The translations under genes were made by a program, and so were the position numbers. The notes under the pieces were generated by a model, which saw nothing but the letters and a program-made list of their open reading frames with translations, searched no databases and was not told where the DNA came from. Shown here in pieces: positions 16,399 to 25,280 of a DNA stretch of 64,000 nt. The stretch comes from UBA1351 sp964563505 (GTDB taxonomy: Bacteria; Bacillota; Clostridia; Lachnospirales; Vallitaleaceae). The first letter of the stretch is position 1, and each line of letters opens with the position of its first letter. The stretch lies in the NCBI GenBank assembly GCA_964563505.1, contig CAZLXW010000013.1, forward strand, positions 1 to 64,000, in the 5' to 3' direction.

Positions 16399-17609
16399 AA
16401 ACAAAACCAATATATATCTTTACATCTGAGTCGGTTACAGAGGGACATCCTGATAAGATGTGTGACCAAGTCGCGGACGGGATTATGGATGAACTTCTAA
16501 GAGAAGACCCAAATGCTAGAACCGCTATAGAAGTTACAGCTGCTAATGGATTCATTCATGTCTTTGGTGAGGTTAGCACAGATGCCAGGGTGGATTATAG
16601 AAAAATAATTAAAGATGTTATTTACGACATCGGATACAGGGCAGACGAACTTGCTACAGATGGTGACTTTTACAGAATGCTTATAAATCTTAACACCCAG
16701 TCACCGGATATCGCTTTAGGGTTAGATAAAAAGGAAATCGGTGCAGGAGATCAGGGAATGATGTTTGGCTACGCCACAGATGAAACAGAGGAGTTAATGC
16801 CTCTTACAGCAGTTTTAGCCCATAGGCTTTGCATGAGGCTTTCTGAAGCTAGAAAAACAGGAGAGCTTCCTTATCTTAAACCCGATGGAAAAGCACAGGT
16901 ATCCATAGGATACGGGAAAAAGAATAATCCTTTATTCATTAAAGCCATCGTTGTATCTGCCCAACATGCTGAAGGCGTGGACATCAAGAAGCTGAGAGAA
17001 GATGTGATGGAAGAGATTATTTTAAAAGTCATTCCTCATGAGCTTTTAAATAAGGATACGGATATTCTAATCAACCCTACAGGAAGGTTTGTCTTAGGTG
17101 GCCCTGCAGCAGACTCAGGTCTTACTGGAAGAAAGATTATCGTTGATACCTATGGCAGTAAAGGACGTCATGGAGGGGGATCTTTTTCAGGGAAAGACCC
17201 AACAAAGGTTGACCGCTCAGGAGCATATTTAGCCAGATACATTGCAAAGAACATCGTGGCAGCAGGTTTGGCTCAGGAATGTGAAGTGCAGGTGTCTTAC
17301 GCAATTGGAGTGGCAAAGCCAGTGTCCTTTAAAGTAGACACCTTTGGAACAGGTAAAATGCCGGATGAAGTTTTGGCAGAAATCATAAAAGCCTTAATCG
17401 ATATGAGACCTGGCACCATTATAAAATCCTTTGGTCTTAAAAGACCTATCTACAGACAGTTTGCTGTCTATGGACATTTTGGCAGAGAGAAGATGTTCCA
17501 AGACGGCATCGAAAGAAACACACCCTGGGAGATGAAGGACCTCGTTCCCATATTAAAAGAAGTCACAAAAGATTTTATAGAAAAGAAAGGAGGGCTAAAG
17601 GATGAGTAA
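16395..17609 (+). CDS. metK: S-adenosylmethionine synthetase, prophage-encoded
   Basis: Codes for 404 residues from GTG 16395. The family signatures are intact: TSESVTEGHPDKMCDQV at the N-terminus (ATP-binding GHPDK), GAGDQGMMFGYA in the middle, GGGSFSGKDPTKVDRSGAY near residue 255, and the DIGYRADE region. It makes SAM from methionine and ATP in the cytosol. Normally this is a single housekeeping gene; here it lies between phage early genes with overlapping stops and starts on both sides, so it is part of the phage operon. Two DNA methyltransferases downstream would consume SAM. All catalytic motifs seem present, so it is unlikely to be a relic. Confidence 0.9.
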   Translation: MKTKPIYIFTSESVTEGHPDKMCDQVADGIMDELLREDPNARTAIEVTAANGFIHVFGEVSTDARVDYRKIIKDVIYDIGYRADELATDGDFYRMLINLNTQSPDIALGLDKKEIGAGDQGMMFGYATDETEELMPLTAVLAHRLCMRLSEARKTGELPYLKPDGKAQVSIGYGKKNNPLFIKAIVVSAQHAEGVDIKKLREDVMEEIILKVIPHELLNKDTDILINPTGRFVLGGPAADSGLTGRKIIVDTYGSKGRHGGGSFSGKDPTKVDRSGAYLARYIAKNIVAAGLAQECEVQVSYAIGVAKPVSFKVDTFGTGKMPDEVLAEIIKALIDMRPGTIIKSFGLKRPIYRQFAVYGHFGREKMFQDGIERNTPWEMKDLVPILKEVTKDFIEKKGGLKDE

Positions 17610-17979
17610 AATCAAGCTTGCACTGGAAGTGGTAAATGACCTTAAGTCACTTGCTGACAGTATTGAGACCTTGGTTCATGCCATGGAATCAAATGGTCCT
17701 AACCTAGATGATGAGGCTCCAGTGAAGGAAACAAAGAAAAAATCAAAGCCAAAAGCAAAAGAGCCTGAAGTAGAAGCACCTACAGAAGCAGAAGAAAAGG
17801 CTCCAGAAGAAAAGGAACCGACCCTAGAAGAAGTCAGAGCAGCCATGGCAGATAAAAGTAGAGATGGGCATAGAGAGGCGGTGAAAGCCATCATCACAAA
17901 ATACGGAGCCAACAACCTATCATCTCTGGACCCTAAGCATTATAGAGCTGCCCTTAAGGAAGTAGGTGAAATCAAATGA
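17602..17979 (+). CDS. phage protein with Pro/Glu/Lys-rich linker
   Basis: Codes for 125 residues: an N-terminal helix (VVNDLKSLADSIETLVHAME), a low-complexity linker rich in Lys, Pro, Glu and Ala (about residues 42-75), and a small C-terminal helical domain (VKAIITKYGANNLSSLDPKH). It overlaps the SAM synthetase end by 8 bases and the next gene by 4. Proteins of this build are common just before the DUF2800 gene in Bacillota phages; the function is unknown to me. Confidence 0.65.
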   Translation: MSKIKLALEVVNDLKSLADSIETLVHAMESNGPNLDDEAPVKETKKKSKPKAKEPEVEAPTEAEEKAPEEKEPTLEEVRAAMADKSRDGHREAVKAIITKYGANNLSSLDPKHYRAALKEVGEIK

Positions 17980-19112
17980 GTGGATCCTCTAACACCCATT
18001 CCGTCTACTCTGCATCAGGAGCACATAGATGGATGAACTGCCCACCTTCAGCTCAGCTAGAGCAGCAGTTTCCAAATGAGACAAGCACCTATGCAGAAGA
18101 GGGTACAGCAGCTCATGACCTAGCTGAACATAAACTTAAAAAGGCACTGAAGATGCGGTCTAAAAAGCCTACTAGCCCATATCACTCAGATGAAATGGAT
18201 GAGATGACTGATCTTTATGTGGAGTACTGCCTAGAACTGATAGAAAAATCTAAAGAGAATTGTAAAGACCTTCAAATCTTAATCGAGCAGAAACTGGACT
18301 TCAGCGACTATGTACCAGAAGGCTTCGGTACAGGTGACCTAGTTGTAGTAGGTAATGGAACTCTTCATGTAGTGGATTTGAAATACGGGAGAGGCGTTAT
18401 CGTATCAGCAGAAAAGAATCCCCAGATGATGCTTTATGCTCTAGGAGCTTTATCCCTATTCGACATGCTCTATGACATTGAAAGGGTGTCCATGGCTATC
18501 GTCCAGCCTAGGGTAGATAACTTTTCCACTTGGGAGATACCAGTAGAAGAGCTTCTAAAGTGGGCTGAAGAAGAATTAAAACCTAAAGCATTATTAGCAA
18601 GTACCGGCGGCGGGGAATTTTGTGCAGGGGATCACTGTAGGTTCTGTAGGGCAAAGAATCAGTGTAGGGCTAGGGCAGTTAAAAATTTAGAACTTCTAAA
18701 GTATGAATTCCAAGACCCGGCACTTTTAACAGATGAAGAGATTGCAGAAATCATAGGTCTTGCAGAGGAATTATCAAAATGGGCCAGTGATATTTATACC
18801 TACGCTACAGCCCTTGCCATTAACGAAGGTAAGCAGTGGGATGGATTTAAGCTGGTAGAAGGTAGAACCAGAAGGAAGTACACCGATGAAACCGCAGTAG
18901 CTGAAGCTGCTAAAGAAGCTGGATACACAGATATCTTTAAACAGAGTCTTATCACCATAACAGAGATGGAAAAGCTTATGGGGAAAAAGAAGTTTAAGGA
19001 ACTACTTGGAAGTTTAGTGGAAAAGCCTAAAGGGAAATTAACTCTTGTCTCTGAGACCGATAAGCGGGAGGCCATAGATCCAATCCATGCAGAGTTTCAG
19101 GTAGAAGAGTAA
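17976..19112 (+). CDS. DUF2800 protein, PD-(D/E)XK (Cas4/RecB-like) nuclease
   Basis: Codes for 378 residues. The nuclease core is visible: EEGTAAHDLAEH, GFGTGDLVVV, then HVVDLKYGRGVIVSAEKNPQ with the Asp and Lys of the PD-(D/E)XK fold and a QMMLYALGA helix. Further on, FCAGDHCRFCRAKNQC supplies the cysteine cluster typical of Cas4/AddB-like iron-sulfur nucleases. In phage replication modules this family accompanies the DUF2815 protein and a family A polymerase, as here. Probably processes ends or recombination intermediates. Confidence 0.8.
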   Translation: MSGSSNTHSVYSASGAHRWMNCPPSAQLEQQFPNETSTYAEEGTAAHDLAEHKLKKALKMRSKKPTSPYHSDEMDEMTDLYVEYCLELIEKSKENCKDLQILIEQKLDFSDYVPEGFGTGDLVVVGNGTLHVVDLKYGRGVIVSAEKNPQMMLYALGALSLFDMLYDIERVSMAIVQPRVDNFSTWEIPVEELLKWAEEELKPKALLASTGGGEFCAGDHCRFCRAKNQCRARAVKNLELLKYEFQDPALLTDEEIAEIIGLAEELSKWASDIYTYATALAINEGKQWDGFKLVEGRTRRKYTDETAVAEAAKEAGYTDIFKQSLITITEMEKLMGKKKFKELLGSLVEKPKGKLTLVSETDKREAIDPIHAEFQVEE

Positions 19113-19203
19113 ATGCAAATGTCAGTTTTAAATGCAAGTATCAGTTTTAAATGTAAACAAGCTCAGAGGAGCAAATCAAATACAAATTTAGGAGGATTTT
19201 AAT

Positions 19204-19737
19204 ATGAGTAAAGAAACGAAGGTAGTCGTACCAGGGAGATTAAGCTATGTGAATGTTTGGGAGCCAAAAAGTATCAATGGAAGTGATCCAAAGTATAGCG
19301 TTTCCATCATTATCCCTAAGACAGATAAGAAAACTGTTAATGCTGTTATGAAGGCTGTAGAAGCTGCAAAGCAAGAAGGAGCAGTAAAGTTTGGAGGAAA
19401 GATTCCAGCTAATATTAAAACCCCTCTTCGAGATGGAGATATCGATAGACCTGATGATCCTAACTATGAAGGTTGCTACTTTATTAACGCCAATTCAAAA
19501 GATGCACCTCAAGTGGTGGATGGAAAGGTACAACCCATCCTCGATAGAAGCGAAGTCTACTCAGGGTGTTACGGGAAGGTCAGCCTTAATCTATATGCTT
19601 TTAATGTTAATGGCAATAGAGGAATTGCAGCGGGACTTGGCAATGTGCAAAAGCTTAAAGACGGTGAACCTTTGGGTGGAAAGAGTAGAGCAGAAGATGA
19701 CTTTGAAATCGAAGCAGACGATGATTTCTTGGCCTAA
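19204..19737 (+). CDS. DUF2815 protein, probable phage ssDNA-binding protein
   Basis: Codes for 177 residues with an OB-like pattern (VVVPGRLSYVNVWEPK, YSVSIIIPKTDKKT, CYGKVSLNLYAFN) and a strongly acidic C-terminal tail (DDFEIEADDDF), the usual sign of an SSB that recruits replication partners. DUF2815 sits next to the polymerase in many Bacillota phages. ATG 19204 follows GGAGGATTTT. Two copies of a TCAGTTTTAAATG sequence stand just upstream (about 19122-19152). Confidence 0.8.
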   Translation: MSKETKVVVPGRLSYVNVWEPKSINGSDPKYSVSIIIPKTDKKTVNAVMKAVEAAKQEGAVKFGGKIPANIKTPLRDGDIDRPDDPNYEGCYFINANSKDAPQVVDGKVQPILDRSEVYSGCYGKVSLNLYAFNVNGNRGIAAGLGNVQKLKDGEPLGGKSRAEDDFEIEADDDFLA

Positions 19738-19766
19738 TACTTTAAAAGAGAGGAGGCGGTAAATCC

Positions 19767-21722
19767 ATGAAAACTTTATCCATCGACATCGAGTCATTCT
19801 CAGACATTGACCTAAGTAAGTGTGGTGTTTACCGCTACACCGATAGTCCAAATTTTGACATTCTTCTCTTTGCCTACAGCATGGATGAAGGTCCGGTAAA
19901 GCTTATTGATTTAGCCAGTGGAGAAGAAATGCCAGATGAAATTATAAAAGCTATTTTGAGTAAAGACATTATCAAGACAGCCTTTAATGCCAACTTTGAA
20001 AGAGTGGCTCTTATGAGATACCTCAGTAGAAAACTAAGTAAGAGTGTGTATCTTGATCCATCCTCTTGGAGATGCAGTGAGGTTCAGGCAGCAATGCTTG
20101 GACTTCCTCTCCACCTAGAGGGAGTAGCTAGAGTATTAAGACTTGATGTGCAGAAAATGGCTGAAGGAAAACCCCTTATAAGATACTTTTGTATTCCCTG
20201 TAAGCCTACAGCAGCTAATGGCGGAAGAAGTAGAAACCTACCTATTCATGCACCAGATAAGTGGCAGTTATTTAAAGAGTACAACATTAGAGACGTTGAG
20301 GTGGAACTAGCCATCAGAGAAAAAATAAAAGACTTTCCAATACCAGAAACTGAGCAAGCTCTCTATGAACTAGACCAGCGCATCAACGATAGAGGTTTTA
20401 AAGCAGATATGGAATTTGTTATGCAGGCCATATCCTGCGACAGACAGTTTACTGTAGCAGCCACAGAAAAAGCCTATGAACTGACGGGTCTTGAAAATCC
20501 GAACTCCGTATCCCAGCTTAAGGATTGGTTATCGGAGAGGGGAGTAGAAGTAGAAAGCCTTTCAAAGAAAAACGTAAAAGAACTGGTAAATGAAACGGAA
20601 GGTGAAGTAGAGGAAGCCTTAAAGCTTAGGCTCCTTATGGCAAAGACCAGTGTTAAAAAATATGAAGCCATTGAAAGGGCAGTCTGTTCAGATGGCAGAG
20701 TCCATGGACTATTTCAGTTCTATGGGGCCAACCGCACTGGGCGATTTGCAGGAAGGCTAGTCCAGGTTCAAAACCTACCCCAAAACCATCTAAAAGATTT
20801 AAAGCTCGCTAGGGATTTAGTAAAAGAAGGTCGCTTTGATGACCTTGAGATGTTATTTGGCAATACACCAGGTGTCCTATCAGAACTGATAAGAACCGCC
20901 TTTATCCCTAAAGAAAACCACAGGTTTATCGTAGCTGACTTTTCAGCTATAGAAGCCAGAGTATTATCTTGGCTTGCCGGTGAAAAGTGGCGGATTGAGG
21001 TTTTTAAATCCCATGGGAAAATCTATGAAGCTTCAGCATCTCAGATGTTTCATGTTCCCATAGATGAAATTACAAAGGGTAGCCCACTAAGGCAAAAAGG
21101 GAAAATTTCGGAACTGGCCTGTGGCTATGGCGGCGGAGTTGGCGCATTAAAATCCATGGGGGCCTTAGAAATGGGAGTAGAAGAACATGAGCTACAAGGC
21201 CTTATCGATAACTGGCGAAGGGCCAATCCCCACATTGTTAACTTTTGGTGGGAAGTAGACAAGATGGCCATTAAAGCTGTTAAGGAAAGAACCAGGACTA
21301 GAACCCATGGAATCCTCTTCACCTATAAAAGCGGTATGCTTTTTATCACCCTTCCATCTGGAAGAGACCTGGTTTATGTAAAACCAAAGCTAATGCTAAA
21401 TAAATTCGGAAGAGAAGGACTGACCTATGAAGGGATCGGGACTACGAAAAAGTGGGAGAGGATAGAGACCTATGGACCTAAGATTGTTGAGAATATTGTT
21501 CAAGCTGCATCAAGGGATCTACTAGCAGAAGCTATGCTAAGGCTTGATAAAGCAGGGTTTGACATTGTGGCCCATGTACATGATGAGGTCATTTGTGAAG
21601 TACCAGTGGGGGAGTCCAGCGTAGAGGAAATTTGTAAAATTATGAGCGTAAATCCTAAGTGGGCAAAAGGACTACCCTTAGATGCAGATGGGTTTTCATG
21701 TGATTTTTATCAAAAAGACTAG
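19767..21722 (+). CDS. family A DNA polymerase with 3'-5' exonuclease
   Basis: Codes for 651 residues. The exonuclease region begins at once with LSIDIESFSDIDL (metal-binding Asp/Glu) and continues to YNIRDVEVE. Polymerase motifs follow: NRTGRFAGRLVQVQNLPQ, motif A as VADFSAIEARVLSWLAGE, the O-helix region QKGKISELACGYGG and motif C as DIVAHVHDEVICEVP. Full catalytic set, so active replicative phage polymerase. It lies 29 bases after the SSB-like gene behind AGAGGAGG. Confidence 0.9.
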   Translation: MKTLSIDIESFSDIDLSKCGVYRYTDSPNFDILLFAYSMDEGPVKLIDLASGEEMPDEIIKAILSKDIIKTAFNANFERVALMRYLSRKLSKSVYLDPSSWRCSEVQAAMLGLPLHLEGVARVLRLDVQKMAEGKPLIRYFCIPCKPTAANGGRSRNLPIHAPDKWQLFKEYNIRDVEVELAIREKIKDFPIPETEQALYELDQRINDRGFKADMEFVMQAISCDRQFTVAATEKAYELTGLENPNSVSQLKDWLSERGVEVESLSKKNVKELVNETEGEVEEALKLRLLMAKTSVKKYEAIERAVCSDGRVHGLFQFYGANRTGRFAGRLVQVQNLPQNHLKDLKLARDLVKEGRFDDLEMLFGNTPGVLSELIRTAFIPKENHRFIVADFSAIEARVLSWLAGEKWRIEVFKSHGKIYEASASQMFHVPIDEITKGSPLRQKGKISELACGYGGGVGALKSMGALEMGVEEHELQGLIDNWRRANPHIVNFWWEVDKMAIKAVKERTRTRTHGILFTYKSGMLFITLPSGRDLVYVKPKLMLNKFGREGLTYEGIGTTKKWERIETYGPKIVENIVQAASRDLLAEAMLRLDKAGFDIVAHVHDEVICEVPVGESSVEEICKIMSVNPKWAKGLPLDADGFSCDFYQKD

Positions 21723-21767
21723 TAGGAAGAAAGCCGGACAAAGGATAAAGAAATGGAGGAGATATAG

Positions 21768-21947
21768 ATGATATCTAAGGAGTACGGAAAATACACATTA
21801 GTTTGCGATATATGCGGAGCAGGTACAGATGAGGAATTTGAAACCTTTCAAGATGCTGTAGATGCTAGAGGAGACATTGGGTGGAAGAGTAAGAAAATCA
21901 TTGATGAATGGGCAGATGTTTGTCCTGACTGTATAGAAGAGGATTAA
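21768..21947 (+). CDS. small zinc-ribbon protein
   Basis: Fifty-nine residues from ATG 21768 behind TGGAGGAGA. Two cysteine knuckles, VCDICGAG near the N-terminus and VCPDCIEED at the end, form a four-cysteine zinc ribbon; the middle is a short helix (DAVDARGDIGWKSKK). Such mini-proteins are frequent beside phage primase-helicase genes. Function not known. Confidence 0.7.
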   Translation: MISKEYGKYTLVCDICGAGTDEEFETFQDAVDARGDIGWKSKKIIDEWADVCPDCIEED

Positions 21948-22000
21948 TACATTTAAGTTTTTAGTTGCGGTTCATCAATCAAGAATAGAAGGAGGACGCC

Positions 22001-24553
22001 ATGAAATTTATAATCTCAACAGGCAATAGCCGTAAAGATAAATTTTGGAAAGAACAGACGGTGTCCTGGGAGGAGTTTACAGAGAGGCTCTCCCGAACCA
22101 CCGTCACCAGTGAAACTCAGGAAGAGTACCTGAAGATGAAAAAGTACCAGCAAGACAATGTAAAAGATGTGGGTGGTTTTGTAGCCGGACAGCTTAAAGA
22201 TGGAAGAAGAACAAAGCACAGCGTTATAAACCGCTCTATGCTAACCCTTGATATGGATTATGCAGATGATGCTGAATCTATAGCAGAAAATATGGAACTG
22301 CTTTATGGGTATGCAGCAACCATTTACTCCACCCATAAACATACACCGGAAAAGCCAAGGTTAAGACTGATCATTCCACTGTCTAGAGTTGTTACAGCTG
22401 ATGAGTATCAAGCAGTTAGCAGAATGATTGCCAAAGAAGTTGGTATTGAGTTATTTGATGATACCACCTATGAACCTAATAGACTGATGTACTGGCCAAG
22501 CACTTCATCTGATGGAGAGTACTTCTATAGGGAAATCAAAGGGGATTTCTTAAACCCTGACGGCATCTTAAAGTTTTATGAAAACTGGCAGGATTCATCA
22601 TCATGGCCTGTGTCATCAAGACAAACCACACTTTTAAAGAAGCTGATGAAAAAGCAGGCAGATCCTATTAGAAAAGAAGGCCTTATTGGAGCATTTTGTA
22701 GGAGCTATACCATAGAAGAAGCCATTGAAACCTTCCTCTCAGATATCTATGAGCCTAGTGTGATGCCTGAGCGTTACGACTATACTCCAGCCGATTCCAC
22801 AGCGGGAGTTGTCATCTATAACGGGAAATATGCCTACTCCCATCACGCAACAGATCCTGCTTGTGGTCAGTTATGTAATGCCTTTGATTTAGTAAGGATC
22901 CACCTTTATGGGGATTTGGATGAAGGAGTCGATGAAAAGAAACAGCTGCCATCATCTAAATCAACACTACCATCTGTCAAAGCCATGCTTGAGTTTTGCT
23001 TAGAAGATGAAAAAGTGAAAAGGCAACTAGCCAAAGAACGGGCAGAGGAAATAAATAGAGAGTTTGAAAAGGTAGAAGAAGACGAGTGTGATGCAGATAA
23101 ATCCAGCACTAAAGTTACACCAAGCAGTAAAGATAAATCAAATACTAAAAATACACCAAGCAGTAAAGAAAAAAGTAACGAGGAAGCCTCTGAAAACGAA
23201 GACTCCACTGAAGAAGATGATCTCACTTGGCAGCTGGAGCTTGAACTTAATAAAAACGGAACGGTAAAAGATACACCGACCAATATTCTAACTATCATGA
23301 GACACGACTCAAGGCTTCAGGCCATTGCTTATAACCAGATGAACCATCTTCTAGATGTTAATGGAGAGTTACCTTGGGAACAGGTAAAGGATGGATGGAA
23401 TGATGCAGATTTTGCAAATCTCAAGATGTATCTAGATAGGCATTATGGCATTTGGTCACCTGCAAAGGTAAAAGATGCTCTTACCACAGCAGCATCAGAG
23501 AGACTTTTTCATCCTATTAGAGATTATCTAGATGCACTGCCGGTTTGGGACGGAACCGAGAGGGTGGATAGGCTTCTTATCGACTATCTAGGTGCAGAGG
23601 ATAACCCGTATACAAGGGCTATTATGAGAAAAACCTTAGTGGCAGCAGTGGCTAGAATTTATGAGCCGGGGACAAAGTTTGACTATATTTTGGTCCTAAA
23701 TGGACCACAGGGAATTGGAAAATCCACCTTCTTTGCAAAGCTTGGAGGTAAGTGGTTTTCAGATAGTTTAACAGTATCTGATATGCGAGATAAGTCAGGA
23801 GCAGAAAAGCTTCAAGGTTACTGGATCCTAGAACTAGGAGAGCTGGCAGGGCTTAGAAAGATAGATGTAGAAACGGTGAAATCCTTTATTACTAGAACAG
23901 ATGACAAGTTTAGGCACAGCTACGGGGTCAATGTAGAGAGTCATCCGAGGCAATGTATTATCGTGGGAAGCACGAATAGCACCAGTGGTTTCTTAAGAGA
24001 TGTCACCGGTAATAGAAGGTTCTGGCCAGTAAGGGTGAAGCAAAGTAAAAAGAAGGTCTGGGAGATGACAGATATAGATCAGATTTGGGCAGAAGCCCTT
24101 GAAATGTATAGGGCAGGAGAACCTCTTATCTTAATAGGAGAAGAAGAAAAGATGGCCTATGAAGAACAGCGTGATGCTATGGAAGCCGACGACCGTGAAG
24201 GTTTGGTGGAGCAGTATCTTGAAAAGCCGCTACCTGATAACTGGGCGAAGATGGACATTTATGAAAGACGTAGCTACCTTGCAGGGCAGAGTGAATTTGG
24301 TGAGGAGATCCCAGAAGGAGCCAATCGAAGAGATAGAGTATGCTGCCTTGAGATTTGGTGTGAGTGCTTTGGAAAAGAGAGAAACGCCATTCGAAGAGCG
24401 GATTCCTATGAAATTGAAGGGATCTTGATGCGACTTGGTGGTTGGAAACGCTATGAGGGCAATAAGAGAGGAAATATGAGATTCCCAATATACAACGCTC
24501 AAAGAGCCTTTGTTAGAGAGGGATATGAGGATACTGACGATGATAGCGATTAA
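22001..24553 (+). CDS. VapE-family primase-helicase (phage replication initiator)
   Basis: Codes for 850 residues. The N-terminal 250 residues resemble an archaeo-eukaryotic primase-like domain (MLTLDMDYADDAE as metal site, HKHTPEKPRLRLIIPL). A low-complexity Ser/Lys/Glu linker with a repeated PSSKDKSNTKNTPSSKEKSN pattern covers about residues 365-410. The C-terminus is the VapE/P-loop ATPase: NGPQGIGKSTFFAKLGG (Walker A), ILELGELAGLRK (Walker B) and VGSTNSTSGFLRD followed by RRFWPV (sensor/Arg finger). Acts in primer synthesis and unwinding at the phage origin, which may be the repeat-rich region directly downstream. Confidence 0.85.
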   Translation: MKFIISTGNSRKDKFWKEQTVSWEEFTERLSRTTVTSETQEEYLKMKKYQQDNVKDVGGFVAGQLKDGRRTKHSVINRSMLTLDMDYADDAESIAENMELLYGYAATIYSTHKHTPEKPRLRLIIPLSRVVTADEYQAVSRMIAKEVGIELFDDTTYEPNRLMYWPSTSSDGEYFYREIKGDFLNPDGILKFYENWQDSSSWPVSSRQTTLLKKLMKKQADPIRKEGLIGAFCRSYTIEEAIETFLSDIYEPSVMPERYDYTPADSTAGVVIYNGKYAYSHHATDPACGQLCNAFDLVRIHLYGDLDEGVDEKKQLPSSKSTLPSVKAMLEFCLEDEKVKRQLAKERAEEINREFEKVEEDECDADKSSTKVTPSSKDKSNTKNTPSSKEKSNEEASENEDSTEEDDLTWQLELELNKNGTVKDTPTNILTIMRHDSRLQAIAYNQMNHLLDVNGELPWEQVKDGWNDADFANLKMYLDRHYGIWSPAKVKDALTTAASERLFHPIRDYLDALPVWDGTERVDRLLIDYLGAEDNPYTRAIMRKTLVAAVARIYEPGTKFDYILVLNGPQGIGKSTFFAKLGGKWFSDSLTVSDMRDKSGAEKLQGYWILELGELAGLRKIDVETVKSFITRTDDKFRHSYGVNVESHPRQCIIVGSTNSTSGFLRDVTGNRRFWPVRVKQSKKKVWEMTDIDQIWAEALEMYRAGEPLILIGEEEKMAYEEQRDAMEADDREGLVEQYLEKPLPDNWAKMDIYERRSYLAGQSEFGEEIPEGANRRDRVCCLEIWCECFGKERNAIRRADSYEIEGILMRLGGWKRYEGNKRGNMRFPIYNAQRAFVREGYEDTDDDSD

Positions 24554-24989
24554 AACCAAAAGGGTTAGTGAACCCATAAATTTGAATTTGTAGTCTGAGG
24601 ACTAGAAATGTGTAGTCTAACTTATGACATGTAGACCGGGAATAGGTGAAAATGTGTAGTCTGATGTAGTCTAAAAATTCTCAGTCTACACCTTGGACTA
24701 CAAGGCTAGAACAGCTTAAATCAAGGGTTTCAGTACGTTAGTAGTCTATGTAGGAGATAACTTAATTGATTAATTATTTTACTAGTAATAATAGTAACAT
24801 AGCCTACATACGCGCGTATAGGTTTTAAACCCTTCAGACTACAACTATAGACTACAAGAATGAAAAGCAAAAAAATGTTAGAGGAAGTAAAACTTATTTT
24901 GAGAGGAAGTAAAACTTATTTTGAATAGATATTTCTTCAGTGCTTAATAGGCACCTAAGTTAAAAGTAACAGAAATTGAGGTGATAGAG
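24554..24989 (+). other. iteron-rich noncoding region, candidate replication origin
   Basis: About 430 bases without a gene. TGTAGTCT occurs at 24589, 24611, 24655 and 24665; its reverse complement AGACTACA at 24836 and 24849. Close variants lie at 24630 (TGTAGACC), 24683 (AGTCTACA), 24695 (GGACTACA), 24741 (GTAGTCT) and 24801 (AGCCTACA). Forward copies lie left and reversed copies right of an A/T-rich core (about 24761-24800). The position after the primase-helicase fits an origin bound by an initiator. Confidence 0.55.
24880..24923 (+). repeat. 22-bp perfect tandem repeat
   Basis: Two adjoining identical 22-base units (24880-24901 and 24902-24923), starting AGAGGAAGTAAAAC. They sit between the iteron cluster and the VRR-NUC gene. 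Confidence 0.9.
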
Positions 24990-25280
24990 GTGACAGAAAA
25001 GGAACTAGAGCTAATGCTTGTAAAAGAAGTGAAAAGAAGAGGCGGTAGAGCCTATAAGTTTATATCCCCAGGATTAAATGGGGTGCCCGATAGATTGGTA
25101 CTAATGCCAGGCGGAAAGATGGGATTTGTTGAGGTGAAAGCACCTGGAAAGAAGATGCGGCCAAATCAGATAAAGAGAAAAGGGGAGCTGGAAGGGCTAG
25201 GGTTTTTGGTTTATTGCCTAGATAACCCAGCGGATATAGGAGGTGTGGTAGATGGGATTGCCGGAAGTAGTACTACCTAA
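24990..25280 (+). CDS. VRR-NUC family nuclease
   Basis: Codes for 96 residues from GTG 24990, which has GAGGTGAT at 24979-24986; GTG 24981 in the same frame has no site. Signature of the virus-type replication-repair nuclease: KFISPGLNGVPDRLVLMPGGKMGFVEVKAPGKK, with the Asp and Glu-x-Lys of the PD-(D/E)XK fold, shown in residues of about 20-55. In phages it stands directly before an SNF2 helicase, as here, and the two overlap by 29 bases. Probably a structure-specific endonuclease in replication. Confidence 0.85.
   Translation: MTEKELELMLVKEVKRRGGRAYKFISPGLNGVPDRLVLMPGGKMGFVEVKAPGKKMRPNQIKRKGELEGLGFLVYCLDNPADIGGVVDGIAGSSTT

Noticed and set aside
16395..17609. housekeeping metK proving the chromosome continues here
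   Set aside because: The overlapping genes on both sides are phage genes and the gene order on either side is continuous with the prophage.
19391..19762. 123-residue frame inside the DUF2815 gene
   Set aside because: Alternative frame of a well supported gene, Met- and Leu-rich, with no motif.
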